Shown: positions 21,769 to 29,217 of the stretch, piece after piece
Position numbering within the stretch: the stretch's first letter is position 1
How the letters are laid out: each line of letters begins with the position of its first letter
Source: Planctomycetota bacterium
GTDB lineage: Bacteria > Planctomycetota > PUPC01 > DSUN01
DNA length: 29,240 bases
NCBI GenBank assembly: GCA_016872875.1
Contig: VGYW01000055.1
Coordinates: forward strand, 1 to 29,240
Direction: 5' to 3'
The notes under the pieces: generated by a model
Databases searched by the model: none
The model's input: the letters and a program-made list of their open reading frames with translations, nothing else
What the model was told of the DNA's origin: nothing
Position numbers and translations under genes: made by a program

Positions 21769-23994
21769 ATGGTGCGCCGCTTCGCGTGCTCGTGTCTTGT
21801 GGCGTGCGTGGTGTCCGGGGCCGCGCTGGCCGCCGAGCGCTCGCTCCTGAGCTATGTGCCCGCCGATGCCTGGCTGGTGGTCCACTACGACGGCACCCAC
21901 CCCGGCGTGGCTGAGACGCCGCTGGGCAAGTTCTTCGAGGAGCCTGAGGTCCGGGCGGCGCTGGACCAGCTCCGCCCGCTCTACAAGGCAATGACGGACG
22001 AGTTGGCCAAGGAAGCGGGGACCGACCTTGCCCCGGTCTTCACTTCGTTGGCGGGCTGCGAGGCGGTGCTGGGGTGGATGGGCCTGATGCAGGGACTCGA
22101 CACGCCGGCCGGGCTGCTCGCGGTGAACGTTGGGCCGGCCGACGGCCCGATCCGCCGCCAGGCCGATGAGCTGCTGAAGCTCCTGGTGGACAACGCGAGG
22201 CCGGGGTCGGTGCGACAGGTGCAGATCGGCCAGCTTCAGGCGACCTGTCTGGTCGAAAAGGATGGGGAGCCAGACGCCTTCGCGTTCGACGGCTCAGTGT
22301 TGGTGATTGCCGACGGGGAGGAGTGGCTCCGGAAGGCGCTCGACCCGGCTGCCCCGAGGGCCGCTATGCCCGCGGGCGAGCGGGCGGCGCTGCGCGTCCG
22401 CTACGGCCACCAGGCGATGCTCAAGGCGTTCGGGGCGAAGCTCGACCCCGAGGCGAAGCGGGTGCTCGAGGCTATCGGAGCCAACGCCATCTCCACCGCC
22501 GAGCTGGCCTTCGTGCCGCGCGACAAGCGGCTCGTGACCTCCCTGCGCGTGGAGATGCCCGAGGCGGCGAAGCGCCCAGGCGTGCTCAAGGGCCTGGCCA
22601 CCGCGCCGGCCTACGACCCCGCACTCCTCAAGATGGTGCCGCGCGACGCCACGCTCTTCTGGCTCGCGCCCGTGGACTTTCCCTGGCTCTGGGATGAGGT
22701 CTGGGCGACGGTCGCCCGCCTGGACCCCCAGGCCGCCGGCGAGGGACGCCAGGAGCTCGCGGCCTTCGAGCAGCGGGCCGGCGTGAAGCTCCGCGACGGC
22801 TTCCTCGCCCCTCTCGGCTCGGGCACTCTCCTCATCTCGAAGACCGAGGGGCTCTGGCAGGGCTACAACGTCCTGGTCCAACGCGTCCGCGACCCTCAGG
22901 CCCTTGAGAAGGCGTTCGTGCAGCTCACCGCGCGGCTCGACCTCTTGCTGGTGGGCATGGCCCCGATCGGGATGGTCCGCTGCGACCTCAAGGCGTTCCA
23001 GTATCGCGGCTACACGTGCCGCTACCTGTGGGTCGCGGGCCTGCCGGCGGCCATGCTGCCCGGCTGGGCGCCCTGCTACGCGAACCTCGGCGACGTCTTC
23101 GCCTTCGCCCCCCACCCGCTCCACCTCAAGGCGTACCTCGATTTCCTCGCGGACAAGGGGCCGACGATTCTGGACAACGCGGAGTACCGCCGCCTGGAGG
23201 CCCTCGTGCCGAAGCGCGCGAGCTCCATCTCCTACGCCACGTGGCCCGACGTGCTGGAGGGCCTCTACAACACCCTCGCCCCGATAGCGATGGTGGCCCA
23301 GGTGGCGCCCGACATCAAGCCGGCCCTTGACCTTGCGAACATGCCGTCCTCGCGGACCATTCGCCGCTACTCGCGCGGCTCGATTGCCTACACGACGTTC
23401 GAGGACGGCGTCTTCCGCGCCGAAATCCAGGGCGAGGGGCTCGACATCCTCAGCCCGCACATGGTGCCCTCGGTCGCCGTCGCGATTGCGGCCGCGGCGC
23501 TCCTGCCCACGATGGCCGAGGCCCGCACCGAGGCCCGCCTCATCCGCGACCGCAACAACCTCAACCAGGTCGCCAGGGCCTGCGCCATCTACCTCAACGA
23601 GCACGGCGACAGCCGCTGGTATCCAAAGAGCCTCGCCGAGCTGGTGGACAAGAAGATCATCGTGGATAAAGGTGTCCTCGTCTCCCCTCTCGACGACGAC
23701 CCGCCGAAGCTGGCCAACGGCGTGCCGTGCTCCTACGTGAGCTGCTTCGAGCGCCACCCCAACCACCGCTTCCAGGACGACTTTCCGCCCAACCTCATCA
23801 TGGCCTGGGACCACAAGCCATTCGTCGAGGACAGGCGGAACGTCCTGTTCTTCGACTCCCACGTCGAGGAGATGGACGAAGAGGAGTTCCAGGAGGCGCT
23901 TAAGGACCTGGACGCAGAGGTCCAGAAGCGGCTGAAAGCCCCGCCAGGCAAGGAGCCGCCCCCGAAGGCCGGCCCCGCGAAAGGCGAGTTCTGA
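21769..23994 (+). CDS. Exported protein with pseudopilin/DUF1559-like C-terminal tail (paralogue 1)
   Basis: 741 residues from ATG 21769, with GGAGGG 6 bases upstream. An ordinary signal peptide (VRRFACSCLVACVVSGAALA) is followed by AERSLLSYVPADAWLVVHYD. The long middle has the look of DUF3352-type domains: weakly conserved alternating beta and helix with LLKMVPRDATLFWLAPVDFP. From about 565 a hydrophobic helix (VPSVAVAIAAAALLPTMAEA) runs into ARLIRDRNNLNQVARACAIY, as in pseudopilins and DUF1559 proteins. The end keeps the RRNVLFFDSHVEEMDEE block that corresponds to the DUF1559 H-X9-DG tail, with Ser in place of Gly. It is paralogous throughout to the next gene. Likely periplasmic or outer-surface; a role is not known. 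Confidence 0.82.
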   Translation: MVRRFACSCLVACVVSGAALAAERSLLSYVPADAWLVVHYDGTHPGVAETPLGKFFEEPEVRAALDQLRPLYKAMTDELAKEAGTDLAPVFTSLAGCEAVLGWMGLMQGLDTPAGLLAVNVGPADGPIRRQADELLKLLVDNARPGSVRQVQIGQLQATCLVEKDGEPDAFAFDGSVLVIADGEEWLRKALDPAAPRAAMPAGERAALRVRYGHQAMLKAFGAKLDPEAKRVLEAIGANAISTAELAFVPRDKRLVTSLRVEMPEAAKRPGVLKGLATAPAYDPALLKMVPRDATLFWLAPVDFPWLWDEVWATVARLDPQAAGEGRQELAAFEQRAGVKLRDGFLAPLGSGTLLISKTEGLWQGYNVLVQRVRDPQALEKAFVQLTARLDLLLVGMAPIGMVRCDLKAFQYRGYTCRYLWVAGLPAAMLPGWAPCYANLGDVFAFAPHPLHLKAYLDFLADKGPTILDNAEYRRLEALVPKRASSISYATWPDVLEGLYNTLAPIAMVAQVAPDIKPALDLANMPSSRTIRRYSRGSIAYTTFEDGVFRAEIQGEGLDILSPHMVPSVAVAIAAAALLPTMAEARTEARLIRDRNNLNQVARACAIYLNEHGDSRWYPKSLAELVDKKIIVDKGVLVSPLDDDPPKLANGVPCSYVSCFERHPNHRFQDDFPPNLIMAWDHKPFVEDRRNVLFFDSHVEEMDEEEFQEALKDLDAEVQKRLKAPPGKEPPPKAGPAKGEF

Positions 23995-24021
23995 TCCGCT
24001 GCCTCCGCTAAGGAGCGACCA

Positions 24022-26190
24022 ATGACCCGCCGCATGTCCCTTTGGTCCCTTGGGTCCCTTTGGTCCCTTATGTCCCTTGCCCTCGCCGGCGAGGCCAGCA
24101 TCGAGCAGCATCTCCCCGCCGATGCGCTCCTGTCGCTGTGCTACTACGGCGACAACGCGGACATCGAGAAGACGGCGCTGGCGGCGCTCCTCAAGGAGCC
24201 GGAGGTCGCCGAGTGGCTGACCACGGTGCGGACGGCCATCGGCGGGGCCAATCAGCTCCTGGCCGCAATGCTCAAGGTGGACCTGGCGCAGCTCCAGCCG
24301 CTCCTGGGCCGCCGCGTGGGGCTGGCCCTCCTGCCGCCGGCCGACAAGGGCCGCGAGCCGCAGTTGCTCATCGTCGCAAAGGTCGGCGGGCCGGGCGATC
24401 CGGCGCGGGTGCAACTCGACGCCTTCCTCGCCCGCCTGGGCGGGCTGGCCGGGGGAGCCGCCCAGAAGCTCCAGCTCGGCGGGATGGAGGCCACCCAGTT
24501 CGGGGGCGGCATCTGCTTCGCGCTCCGCGGCGAGTTCTCCCTCGTGGCCTCCACGCGCGCGGCGCTGGAGCGGGCGCTCGACCCGAACGCCCCCAAGCTC
24601 AGCGGCCACCCGAGCCTCAAGCTCATGGGGGCGTCGGCCGGCACCCCCGTGGCGCTGCTGGTCTACGACCACGCGGTGGCGATGGAGCGCCTGGGCGGCG
24701 GTCTGCCGAAGGAGGCCAAGGCCGCCTTCGATGCCCTGGGCCTGAGCGGCGTGCGCGCCGCGGGACTCCGCCTGGGGGCCAAGGGCCGCGCGCTCGTCGG
24801 CTCGTTCCTCATCCACACTCAGGGCGAGCGGCGGGGCATCGTGCGCCTCCTGGCGTCCGCGCCCGTGGACCGCGCGCTCCTGAAGCTGGCCCCGCGCGAC
24901 GCCGACTTCGCCTGGGCGACGAACGCCGACGCTCCCGAGCTCTTCGCGCTCCTTATCGCCGTCATTGATGCCGTGGCGGATGCCGGCGCCGGCCAGGCCA
25001 TCGCCGAGTTCGAGAAGAAGGCCGGCTTCAGCCTCCGCAACGACCTTTTCGGCGCACTCGGGCGCGACGCGGTCATCACCACCTCGGGCAAGTCGCTCTT
25101 CCCGGCCGTCATTGTCTCGCAAGCGCTGAAGGATGGTGAGCGCTTCGACGAAGCGATGGGGAAGCTCATCGCCCAGCTCGATGCCGCGATCAAAGCGGAA
25201 GAGGGCGACGACGCGGCGGGAGCCGAGTTCCGCTCCTTCCGCTTCGGCAACCACACCATCCGCTACCTGGCCACCCCGCGCTTCGGCCTGCCCATCGCCC
25301 CCTGCTACGCGCGCCGCGACGGCCGCATCATTTTCGCCCTCACGCCCATCCACCTGAAGGACTACCTGGCGTTCCTCGACGCCGGCGAGCCCTCGATCCT
25401 GGAGGCCCCCGGCTACAAGGAGCTCGAGGGCCTGGTGCCGAAGGACGCGACCTCGGTGGCCTACTCGGATTTCGGGGAGGAGTTCGTGGCCGCCTACTCC
25501 GCCCTCGGCCCCTTCCTCACGCTAGTCCACGCCATCCCCAACAACCCTGTGCCGATAGACCTTGCGAACCTGCCCGCGGCCCGCACCATCCGCAAGCACA
25601 TGTTCGGCGCGATCTCCTACTCCTACGCGACCGACGAGGCGGTGGTGGCGGAGACCCATTCGCCGCTGGGCTTCAGCGCCATCGGCCCACTCCCCACCAT
25701 GTTCGTCCTCGCCGTGGGGGCGGGCGTGGCGGTGCCGGCGCTCTTCGAGGCCAGGGTGGCCGCCCAGAACGCGGCCGGGATGAACAACCTGCGGCAGATC
25801 TTCATCGGCTTGCGCATGTCCCTCAACAACCACGACGAGGTGTGGCCCGCCAACCTGGGGGCGCTGCTCGATGAGAAGCTGCTCATGGACCCGAAGGTGC
25901 TTGTCGCGCCGAATGACCCCGCCCCACCACAGGTTGGCGGCAGGCCGTGCAGCTACGTGTACTTCCTCGACGCCCAGCCAGGGCTCAAGGTGACGTTCGC
26001 CGAACTGGTCGAGAAGCAGGCCGCAACTCAAACCCCCATCGTGTGGGAGCGGGCGCCGTTTGGCGGCAGAGGGCGCAATGTGGTCTTCGCCGACGGCCAC
26101 GTGGAGATGCTCGACGAGCCGGCCTTCCAGCGCGCCCTCGGCCGCCTCAAGGATGCCCTCAAAGGCAAGCGCAAAGGAGGCGAACTCTGA
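24022..26190 (+). CDS. Exported protein with pseudopilin/DUF1559-like C-terminal tail (paralogue 2)
   Basis: 722 residues, start ATG 24022 with AGGAG 6 bases upstream. It is paralogous to the preceding gene: shared landmarks are PADA near the N-terminus, EPEV, KLAPRDADFAW matching KMVPRDATLFW, and FALTPIHLKDYLAFLD matching FAPHPLHLKAYLDFLA. Its signal peptide is odd: MTRRMSLWSLGSLWSLMSLA then LAGEA, built from a 9-bp tandem repeat (24037-24078). From about 551 a hydrophobic helix (GPLPTMFVLAVGAGVAVPAL) leads into ARVAAQNAAGMNNLRQIFIG and LNNHDEVWP, closely like DUF1559 pseudopilins. The end carries RNVVFADGHVEMLDE, the DG part of the H-X9-DG signature, intact here. A type II-like prepilin site is absent because the helix is internal. 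The product may anchor or assemble with pseudopilins, which is an inference. Confidence 0.83.
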   Translation: MTRRMSLWSLGSLWSLMSLALAGEASIEQHLPADALLSLCYYGDNADIEKTALAALLKEPEVAEWLTTVRTAIGGANQLLAAMLKVDLAQLQPLLGRRVGLALLPPADKGREPQLLIVAKVGGPGDPARVQLDAFLARLGGLAGGAAQKLQLGGMEATQFGGGICFALRGEFSLVASTRAALERALDPNAPKLSGHPSLKLMGASAGTPVALLVYDHAVAMERLGGGLPKEAKAAFDALGLSGVRAAGLRLGAKGRALVGSFLIHTQGERRGIVRLLASAPVDRALLKLAPRDADFAWATNADAPELFALLIAVIDAVADAGAGQAIAEFEKKAGFSLRNDLFGALGRDAVITTSGKSLFPAVIVSQALKDGERFDEAMGKLIAQLDAAIKAEEGDDAAGAEFRSFRFGNHTIRYLATPRFGLPIAPCYARRDGRIIFALTPIHLKDYLAFLDAGEPSILEAPGYKELEGLVPKDATSVAYSDFGEEFVAAYSALGPFLTLVHAIPNNPVPIDLANLPAARTIRKHMFGAISYSYATDEAVVAETHSPLGFSAIGPLPTMFVLAVGAGVAVPALFEARVAAQNAAGMNNLRQIFIGLRMSLNNHDEVWPANLGALLDEKLLMDPKVLVAPNDPAPPQVGGRPCSYVYFLDAQPGLKVTFAELVEKQAATQTPIVWERAPFGGRGRNVVFADGHVEMLDEPAFQRALGRLKDALKGKRKGGEL
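24037..24078. repeat. 9-bp tandem repeat encoding a signal peptide
   Basis: Four units, TCCCTTTGG, TCCCTTGGG, TCCCTTTGG and TCCCTTATG, plus TCCCTT. It is in frame and codes SLWSLGSLWSLMSL, the whole hydrophobic core of the signal peptide of the gene starting at 24022. Confidence 0.9.
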
Positions 26191-26198
26191 TCAGCAGA

Positions 26199-26269
26199 GG
26201 ATGAATGGATGAATGGATGGGTGGATGGGTGTCAGACAATCATCCATTCATCCACCCATCCACTCATCC
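26199..26269. repeat. 8-bp tandem inverted repeat downstream of the second paralogue
   Basis: Left arm 26199-26227 is built of GGATGAAT and GGATGGGT units; right arm 26241-26269 is the mirrored CATCCATT/CATCCACC type; the loop is 13 bases. Of 29 positions I count 24 Watson-Crick pairs, two G-T pairs and three A-C mismatches. It begins 9 bases after the stop at 26190 and ends about 40 bases before acpS. It could act as a transcript hairpin, but it has no T-run, so I do not call it a terminator. Confidence 0.8.
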
Positions 26270-26296
26270 CCTGTGGTTACGGCCAGTGGCTGCCTT

Positions 26297-26301
26297 GAGG
26301 A
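26297..26301 (+). promoter_or_regulatory. Ribosome binding site deciding the acpS start
   Basis: GAGGA, 8 bases before GTG 26310. Starting there gives an N-terminus nearly identical to that of E. coli AcpS. Confidence 0.75.
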
Positions 26302-26309
26302 AATGCGTC

Positions 26310-26696
26310 GTGGCAATACTCGGAACAGGGATTGACATCATCGAGGTCGACCGCCTTGAGGAGGCGCTGCTCCGCCGCGGCGAGCGGCTGCTCGACAAGG
26401 TGTTCACGCCCGCCGAGCGTGAGTATTGCGCGGGCCGCCCGCGGCCGGCCATCCACTACGCCGGACGCTTCGCCGTCAAGGAGGCCGTCCTCAAGGCCAT
26501 CCGCACCGGCTGGGTGCGGGGGATAAGTTGGAAGGACATCGAGGTGGAGCTCGGCCCGGCCGGCGAGCCGTCGGTCCGCCTCAGCGGCGGCGCGCTCAAG
26601 CGGGCCAGAGAGATGGGCATCGAGACAATTCACGTCTCCATCTCCCACACCGAGCGCCACGCGGTGGCGAGCGCCGTGGCCGAGGGAAAAGGCTGA
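26310..26696 (+). CDS. acpS: Holo-[acyl-carrier-protein] synthase
   Basis: Transfers the 4'-phosphopantetheine arm from coenzyme A to the active serine of acyl carrier protein, in the cytoplasm, activating it for fatty acid synthesis. 128 residues, a typical length. The GTG start gives MAILGTGIDIIEVDRL, close to the E. coli MAILGLGTDI. The magnesium ligands fall at Asp9 and Glu58 (GRFAVKEAVLKAIRTG), the same numbers as in E. coli. The C-terminal HVSISHTERHAVA block is also typical. The frame extends 35 codons upstream only by translating the 8-bp repeat hairpin, which I reject. It is followed by fabG after a 116-bp gap filled by a long hairpin. The pairing with fabG fits a small lipid synthesis cluster. 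Confidence 0.95.
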   Translation: MAILGTGIDIIEVDRLEEALLRRGERLLDKVFTPAEREYCAGRPRPAIHYAGRFAVKEAVLKAIRTGWVRGISWKDIEVELGPAGEPSVRLSGGALKRAREMGIETIHVSISHTERHAVASAVAEGKG

Positions 26697-26699
26697 CCC

Positions 26700-26796
26700 G
26701 TGCCGCGTCCCGCGTGCCGCGTGCCAGGAACAGGGCATAGGAGCGTGGCGCGCCTTCTGGTCATTCCTGGCACGTGGCACGCGGGACGCGGCACGC
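26700..26796. repeat. Long near-perfect inverted repeat between acpS and fabG
   Basis: Left arm 26700-26730 and right arm 26764-26794 are 31 bases each and complementary except at one position; the loop is 33 bases (26731-26763). The arms are 7-bp units: GTGCCGC, GTCCCGC, GTGCCGC, GTGCC plus AGGAA on the left; TTCCT plus GGCACGT, GGCACGC, GGGACGC, GGCACGC on the right (the last unit runs to 26796). It starts 3 bases after the acpS stop and ends 6 bases before the fabG SD. It is the same unit family as 13326-13398. There is no U-tract after the stem, so termination is not assured. Confidence 0.9.
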
Positions 26797-26802
26797 GACC
26801 TT

Positions 26803-26806
26803 GGAG
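26803..26806 (+). promoter_or_regulatory. Ribosome binding site deciding the fabG start
   Basis: GGAG with a 6-base spacer to ATG 26813. The frame continues upstream only into the hairpin arm. Confidence 0.75.
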
Positions 26807-26812
26807 CACACG

Positions 26813-27556
26813 ATGAGCCTTGACAATAGAGTAGCCCTTGTAACGGGGGGTTCCCGCGGCATCGGCCGGGCCATCGCCCTCGCCCTGGCCCGCGACGGTG
26901 CGAACGTGGTGGTGAACTTCCGCGAGCGTGCCGATGCCGCCGAGGAAAGCGCCGCCGCCGTCCGAGCGCTCGGACGCCAGGCCGTGGCCATCCAGGCCGA
27001 CGTCCGCAGCCTCGACGCGGTGAAGGCCATGTTCGAGCAGGCCAAGGCCGCCCTCGGCCCGGTGAGCATCCTCGTCAACAACGCCGGGCTGACCCGCGAC
27101 AACTACCTCGCCTTCATGAGCGAGGCGGAGTGGGACGAGGTGGTGGACACGTCGCTGAAGGGCGCCTTCCTGTGCAGCAAGGTGGCCTCGCGGCAGATGA
27201 CCCGCGCGAAGTGGGGGCGCATCATCAACATCTCGTCGGATGCCGCGCTTCTGGGCGACATGCAGCGCGCCAACTACTGCTCGGCAAAGGCGGGCCTCCT
27301 CGGCCTCACCCGCGCCACGGCACGCGAGCTTGCCCCCTACGGCGTGACCGCCAACGCCATCGCGCCGGGCATCGTCGAGACCGAGCTGATCAAGGGCCTC
27401 CCCGAGGCCAAGCGCAACGCCATGCTCGGCCTCATCCCCCTCGCGCGCTTCGGGACGCCCGACGACGTGGCGGCCCTCGCCGCCTTCCTCGCAGGCGACG
27501 CCGCGGCCTACATCACGGGACAGGTCTTCTGCGTGGATGGGGGGCTGAACCTGTGA
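26813..27556 (+). CDS. fabG: 3-oxoacyl-[acyl-carrier-protein] reductase
   Basis: NADPH-dependent reduction of 3-oxoacyl-ACP to 3-hydroxyacyl-ACP, the first reductive step of fatty acid elongation, in the cytoplasm. 247 residues, a standard size for a short-chain dehydrogenase/reductase. The cofactor motif is TGGSRGIGRAIA (Thr11 to Gly18). The structural NNAG is at 89-92. The catalytic set is Ser142 in INISSDAA, then Tyr155 and Lys159 in NYCSAKAG. The substrate-side APGIVETE and the C-terminal YITGQVFCVDGGLNL are typical of FabG rather than of other family members. The next gene starts at a GTG overlapping this stop (GTGA). acpS lies just upstream, supporting the lipid role. Another SDR substrate is possible, but the fit to FabG is strong. 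Confidence 0.94.
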   Translation: MSLDNRVALVTGGSRGIGRAIALALARDGANVVVNFRERADAAEESAAAVRALGRQAVAIQADVRSLDAVKAMFEQAKAALGPVSILVNNAGLTRDNYLAFMSEAEWDEVVDTSLKGAFLCSKVASRQMTRAKWGRIINISSDAALLGDMQRANYCSAKAGLLGLTRATARELAPYGVTANAIAPGIVETELIKGLPEAKRNAMLGLIPLARFGTPDDVAALAAFLAGDAAAYITGQVFCVDGGLNL

Positions 27557-29217
27557 GCCGCTGCGGATTTCTGATTTCTGATTGCCGATCTCTGATTTCA
27601 ATCAGCAATCAGAGATCAGCAATCAGCAATCTCCTCCTGCTGCTGGCGGCGGCCTCGGCCCAGGCCCAGCCCAGCCTGATAGACCAGCTCTTCGAGCGCC
27701 ACGTGCGGGTGAAGGCGGTGGTGGGCCAGGGCGTGCTCCACCTGCTCTACGAGCGAAAGGCCGACCCGCAGGCCCCGCCGTCGTCGTGCTACCGCCGCTG
27801 CGTGCCGGGCAAGGGCTGGCTGCCCGAGGAGCGGCTCTTCGGCGCACACCGCGCCGTCGCCTTCCTCGGCGACGCACTCTACGTGTTCCGCAGGGAGAAC
27901 TACTCGGTCTACAAGGCGGACGACTGGTCGGCCGAGGCGATCTTCCCGAAGGGGGAGGCCGCGGGCATGCGGCGCGGCGAGTGGCAGACAGTCGCCTGGC
28001 CCCTCCCCTGGGCGCCACAGGCCGCCTGCCCGATGGACGGCGACCTCTGGGTGTTCGGCGTGGAGGGCGCGGACGGCGCGTGGCGGATTCGGGCCGCCGG
28101 CATCGTGCCCGGCGCGGCCGGCGACGCGCCCAAGGGGCCGCTGCCGTTCGGCGGACCGCTCCAAACCTCCACGCGGCCCTCCGACCTCTCGGCCATCGCG
28201 GGCGACGGCGCCGTGCTCCTCTTCTGGCGCCAGGGGGCCGACGGCGCCGCCGACGGCGGCGTGTGGCAGGCCGCCTTCGACGGCTCCACCTGGACCCCGC
28301 CCCTCCCCGTGCCTGTCCCGTACCCCAACAGCGACTACGCCGTTGCGCGGCACGAAGGCGCCATCTGGCTCATCGCCAAGGCACGCGGCAAACGCATCAC
28401 GGACGCCCGCCCCCTCACGGCCCGCGCCTTCGCAAACGGCAAGTGGGGCCAGGAAATGGCCGTCCCCGACGCAGCCGACCCGCGGCTGGACTGGACGCTC
28501 GACATCGAGGCGGTGTCGGCCGACGGCGCGCTCCACGTCTTCCGGGCCTGCATGGACCGCGTGGTGGCGCACAGTTGGGCCGACGGGCGCTGGGGGGAGG
28601 CTGAGACCCTCATCGCGCTCTCCCCGTGGCCCACCTACCTCTTCTGGTGGCTCCTTGCGAACGTGGCGGCGAGCCTGCTCCTCCTGCCAGTGGTCGGCTG
28701 GGTGGCCATCCGCGTGCGGGCCAGGCCCAGAGCAGTCGTCCACGCCTTCGGCACCGAAGTGCGCACCGCCTCCTGGACCCGCCGCGTCGCCGCGCAACTG
28801 GTGGACATCATCCTGTGCATGCTCCTCAGCTCGGGCGTCCTGAGGTGGCTCGAGGCTGGCGTGGAGGCCGAGGCCGCGGCGGGCGCCGACGGCATGCTCG
28901 CCACCGTGGGCGTCTGGTCCGCTGTCTTCTTCGCCTACTTCGTCCTAAGCGAGGGCCTCACCGGGCAGAGCTTCGGCAAGCTCCTTCTCCGCATCGCAGT
29001 CGTCGGGCTCGACGGGCGCAGGCCCTCGCCCGCGAGCGTCCTCGTCCGCAACCTCCTCCGCCCCTGGCCCACACTCGTTCCCGTCGCCTACCTCGTCGGC
29101 TCCCTCACCCTCCTCCTCACGCGCGGCAACCAGCGGCTCGGCGACATCCTGGCCGGCACCCTCGTCGTTGACCTTCCCCCGCCCGCGCCGTCCCCCTGGC
29201 CATCCGACGAGGACTAG
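27553..29217 (+). CDS. Secreted-domain plus RDD-family membrane protein
   Basis: 554 residues starting at GTG 27553, which overlaps the fabG stop; a G-run (27538-27543) could serve as the ribosome site. The first 26 residues (SRCGFLISDCRSLISISNQR and on) are the translation of the repeat hairpin. They lead into a signal-like core NLLLLLAAASAQA, with cleavage likely before QPSLID. Residues about 40-350 form an extracytoplasmic beta-rich part with repeated short blades (DALYVFRRENYSVYK, GDLWVFGVEGADGAWRI, GAIWLIAKARGKRI, GALHVFRACMDRVVAH), consistent with a propeller. A membrane helix follows at about 358-385. The RDD domain from about 400 has WTRRVAAQLVDIILCM, LTGQSFGKLLLRIAVV and GNQRLGDILAGTLVV, with three further helices. 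RDD proteins are membrane proteins of varied, partly unknown role (some are linked to ion exchange). The combination suggests a sensor or transporter of unknown ligand. Confidence 0.85.
   Translation: MSRCGFLISDCRSLISISNQRSAISNLLLLLAAASAQAQPSLIDQLFERHVRVKAVVGQGVLHLLYERKADPQAPPSSCYRRCVPGKGWLPEERLFGAHRAVAFLGDALYVFRRENYSVYKADDWSAEAIFPKGEAAGMRRGEWQTVAWPLPWAPQAACPMDGDLWVFGVEGADGAWRIRAAGIVPGAAGDAPKGPLPFGGPLQTSTRPSDLSAIAGDGAVLLFWRQGADGAADGGVWQAAFDGSTWTPPLPVPVPYPNSDYAVARHEGAIWLIAKARGKRITDARPLTARAFANGKWGQEMAVPDAADPRLDWTLDIEAVSADGALHVFRACMDRVVAHSWADGRWGEAETLIALSPWPTYLFWWLLANVAASLLLLPVVGWVAIRVRARPRAVVHAFGTEVRTASWTRRVAAQLVDIILCMLLSSGVLRWLEAGVEAEAAAGADGMLATVGVWSAVFFAYFVLSEGLTGQSFGKLLLRIAVVGLDGRRPSPASVLVRNLLRPWPTLVPVAYLVGSLTLLLTRGNQRLGDILAGTLVVDLPPPAPSPWPSDED
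27567..27631. repeat. Heptamer hairpin, modules 2 and 3 (65 bp), translated into the RDD protein
   Basis: ATTTCTG, ATTTCTG, ATTGCCG, ATCTCTG plus ATTTC, then AATCAGC, AATCAGA, GATCAGC, AATCAGC plus AATC. The unit numbers and total length are the same as 4793-4857. Bases 27573-27597 pair with 27607-27631, 23 of 25 positions. The odd unit ATCTCTGATT is matched by its exact complement AATCAGAGAT. Here it is read on the opposite strand relative to the copy in the 547-residue TPR gene. Confidence 0.9.

Noticed and set aside
22294..25353. A 1019-codon minus-strand frame opposite the two paralogues
   Set aside because: The plus-strand genes show signal peptides, SD sites and paralogy; the opposite frame is low-complexity and spans two genes.
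26205..26309. Longer acpS from within the 8-bp hairpin
   Set aside because: From GTG 26310, Asp9 and Glu58 fall at E. coli numbering; the extra residues are repeat-derived.
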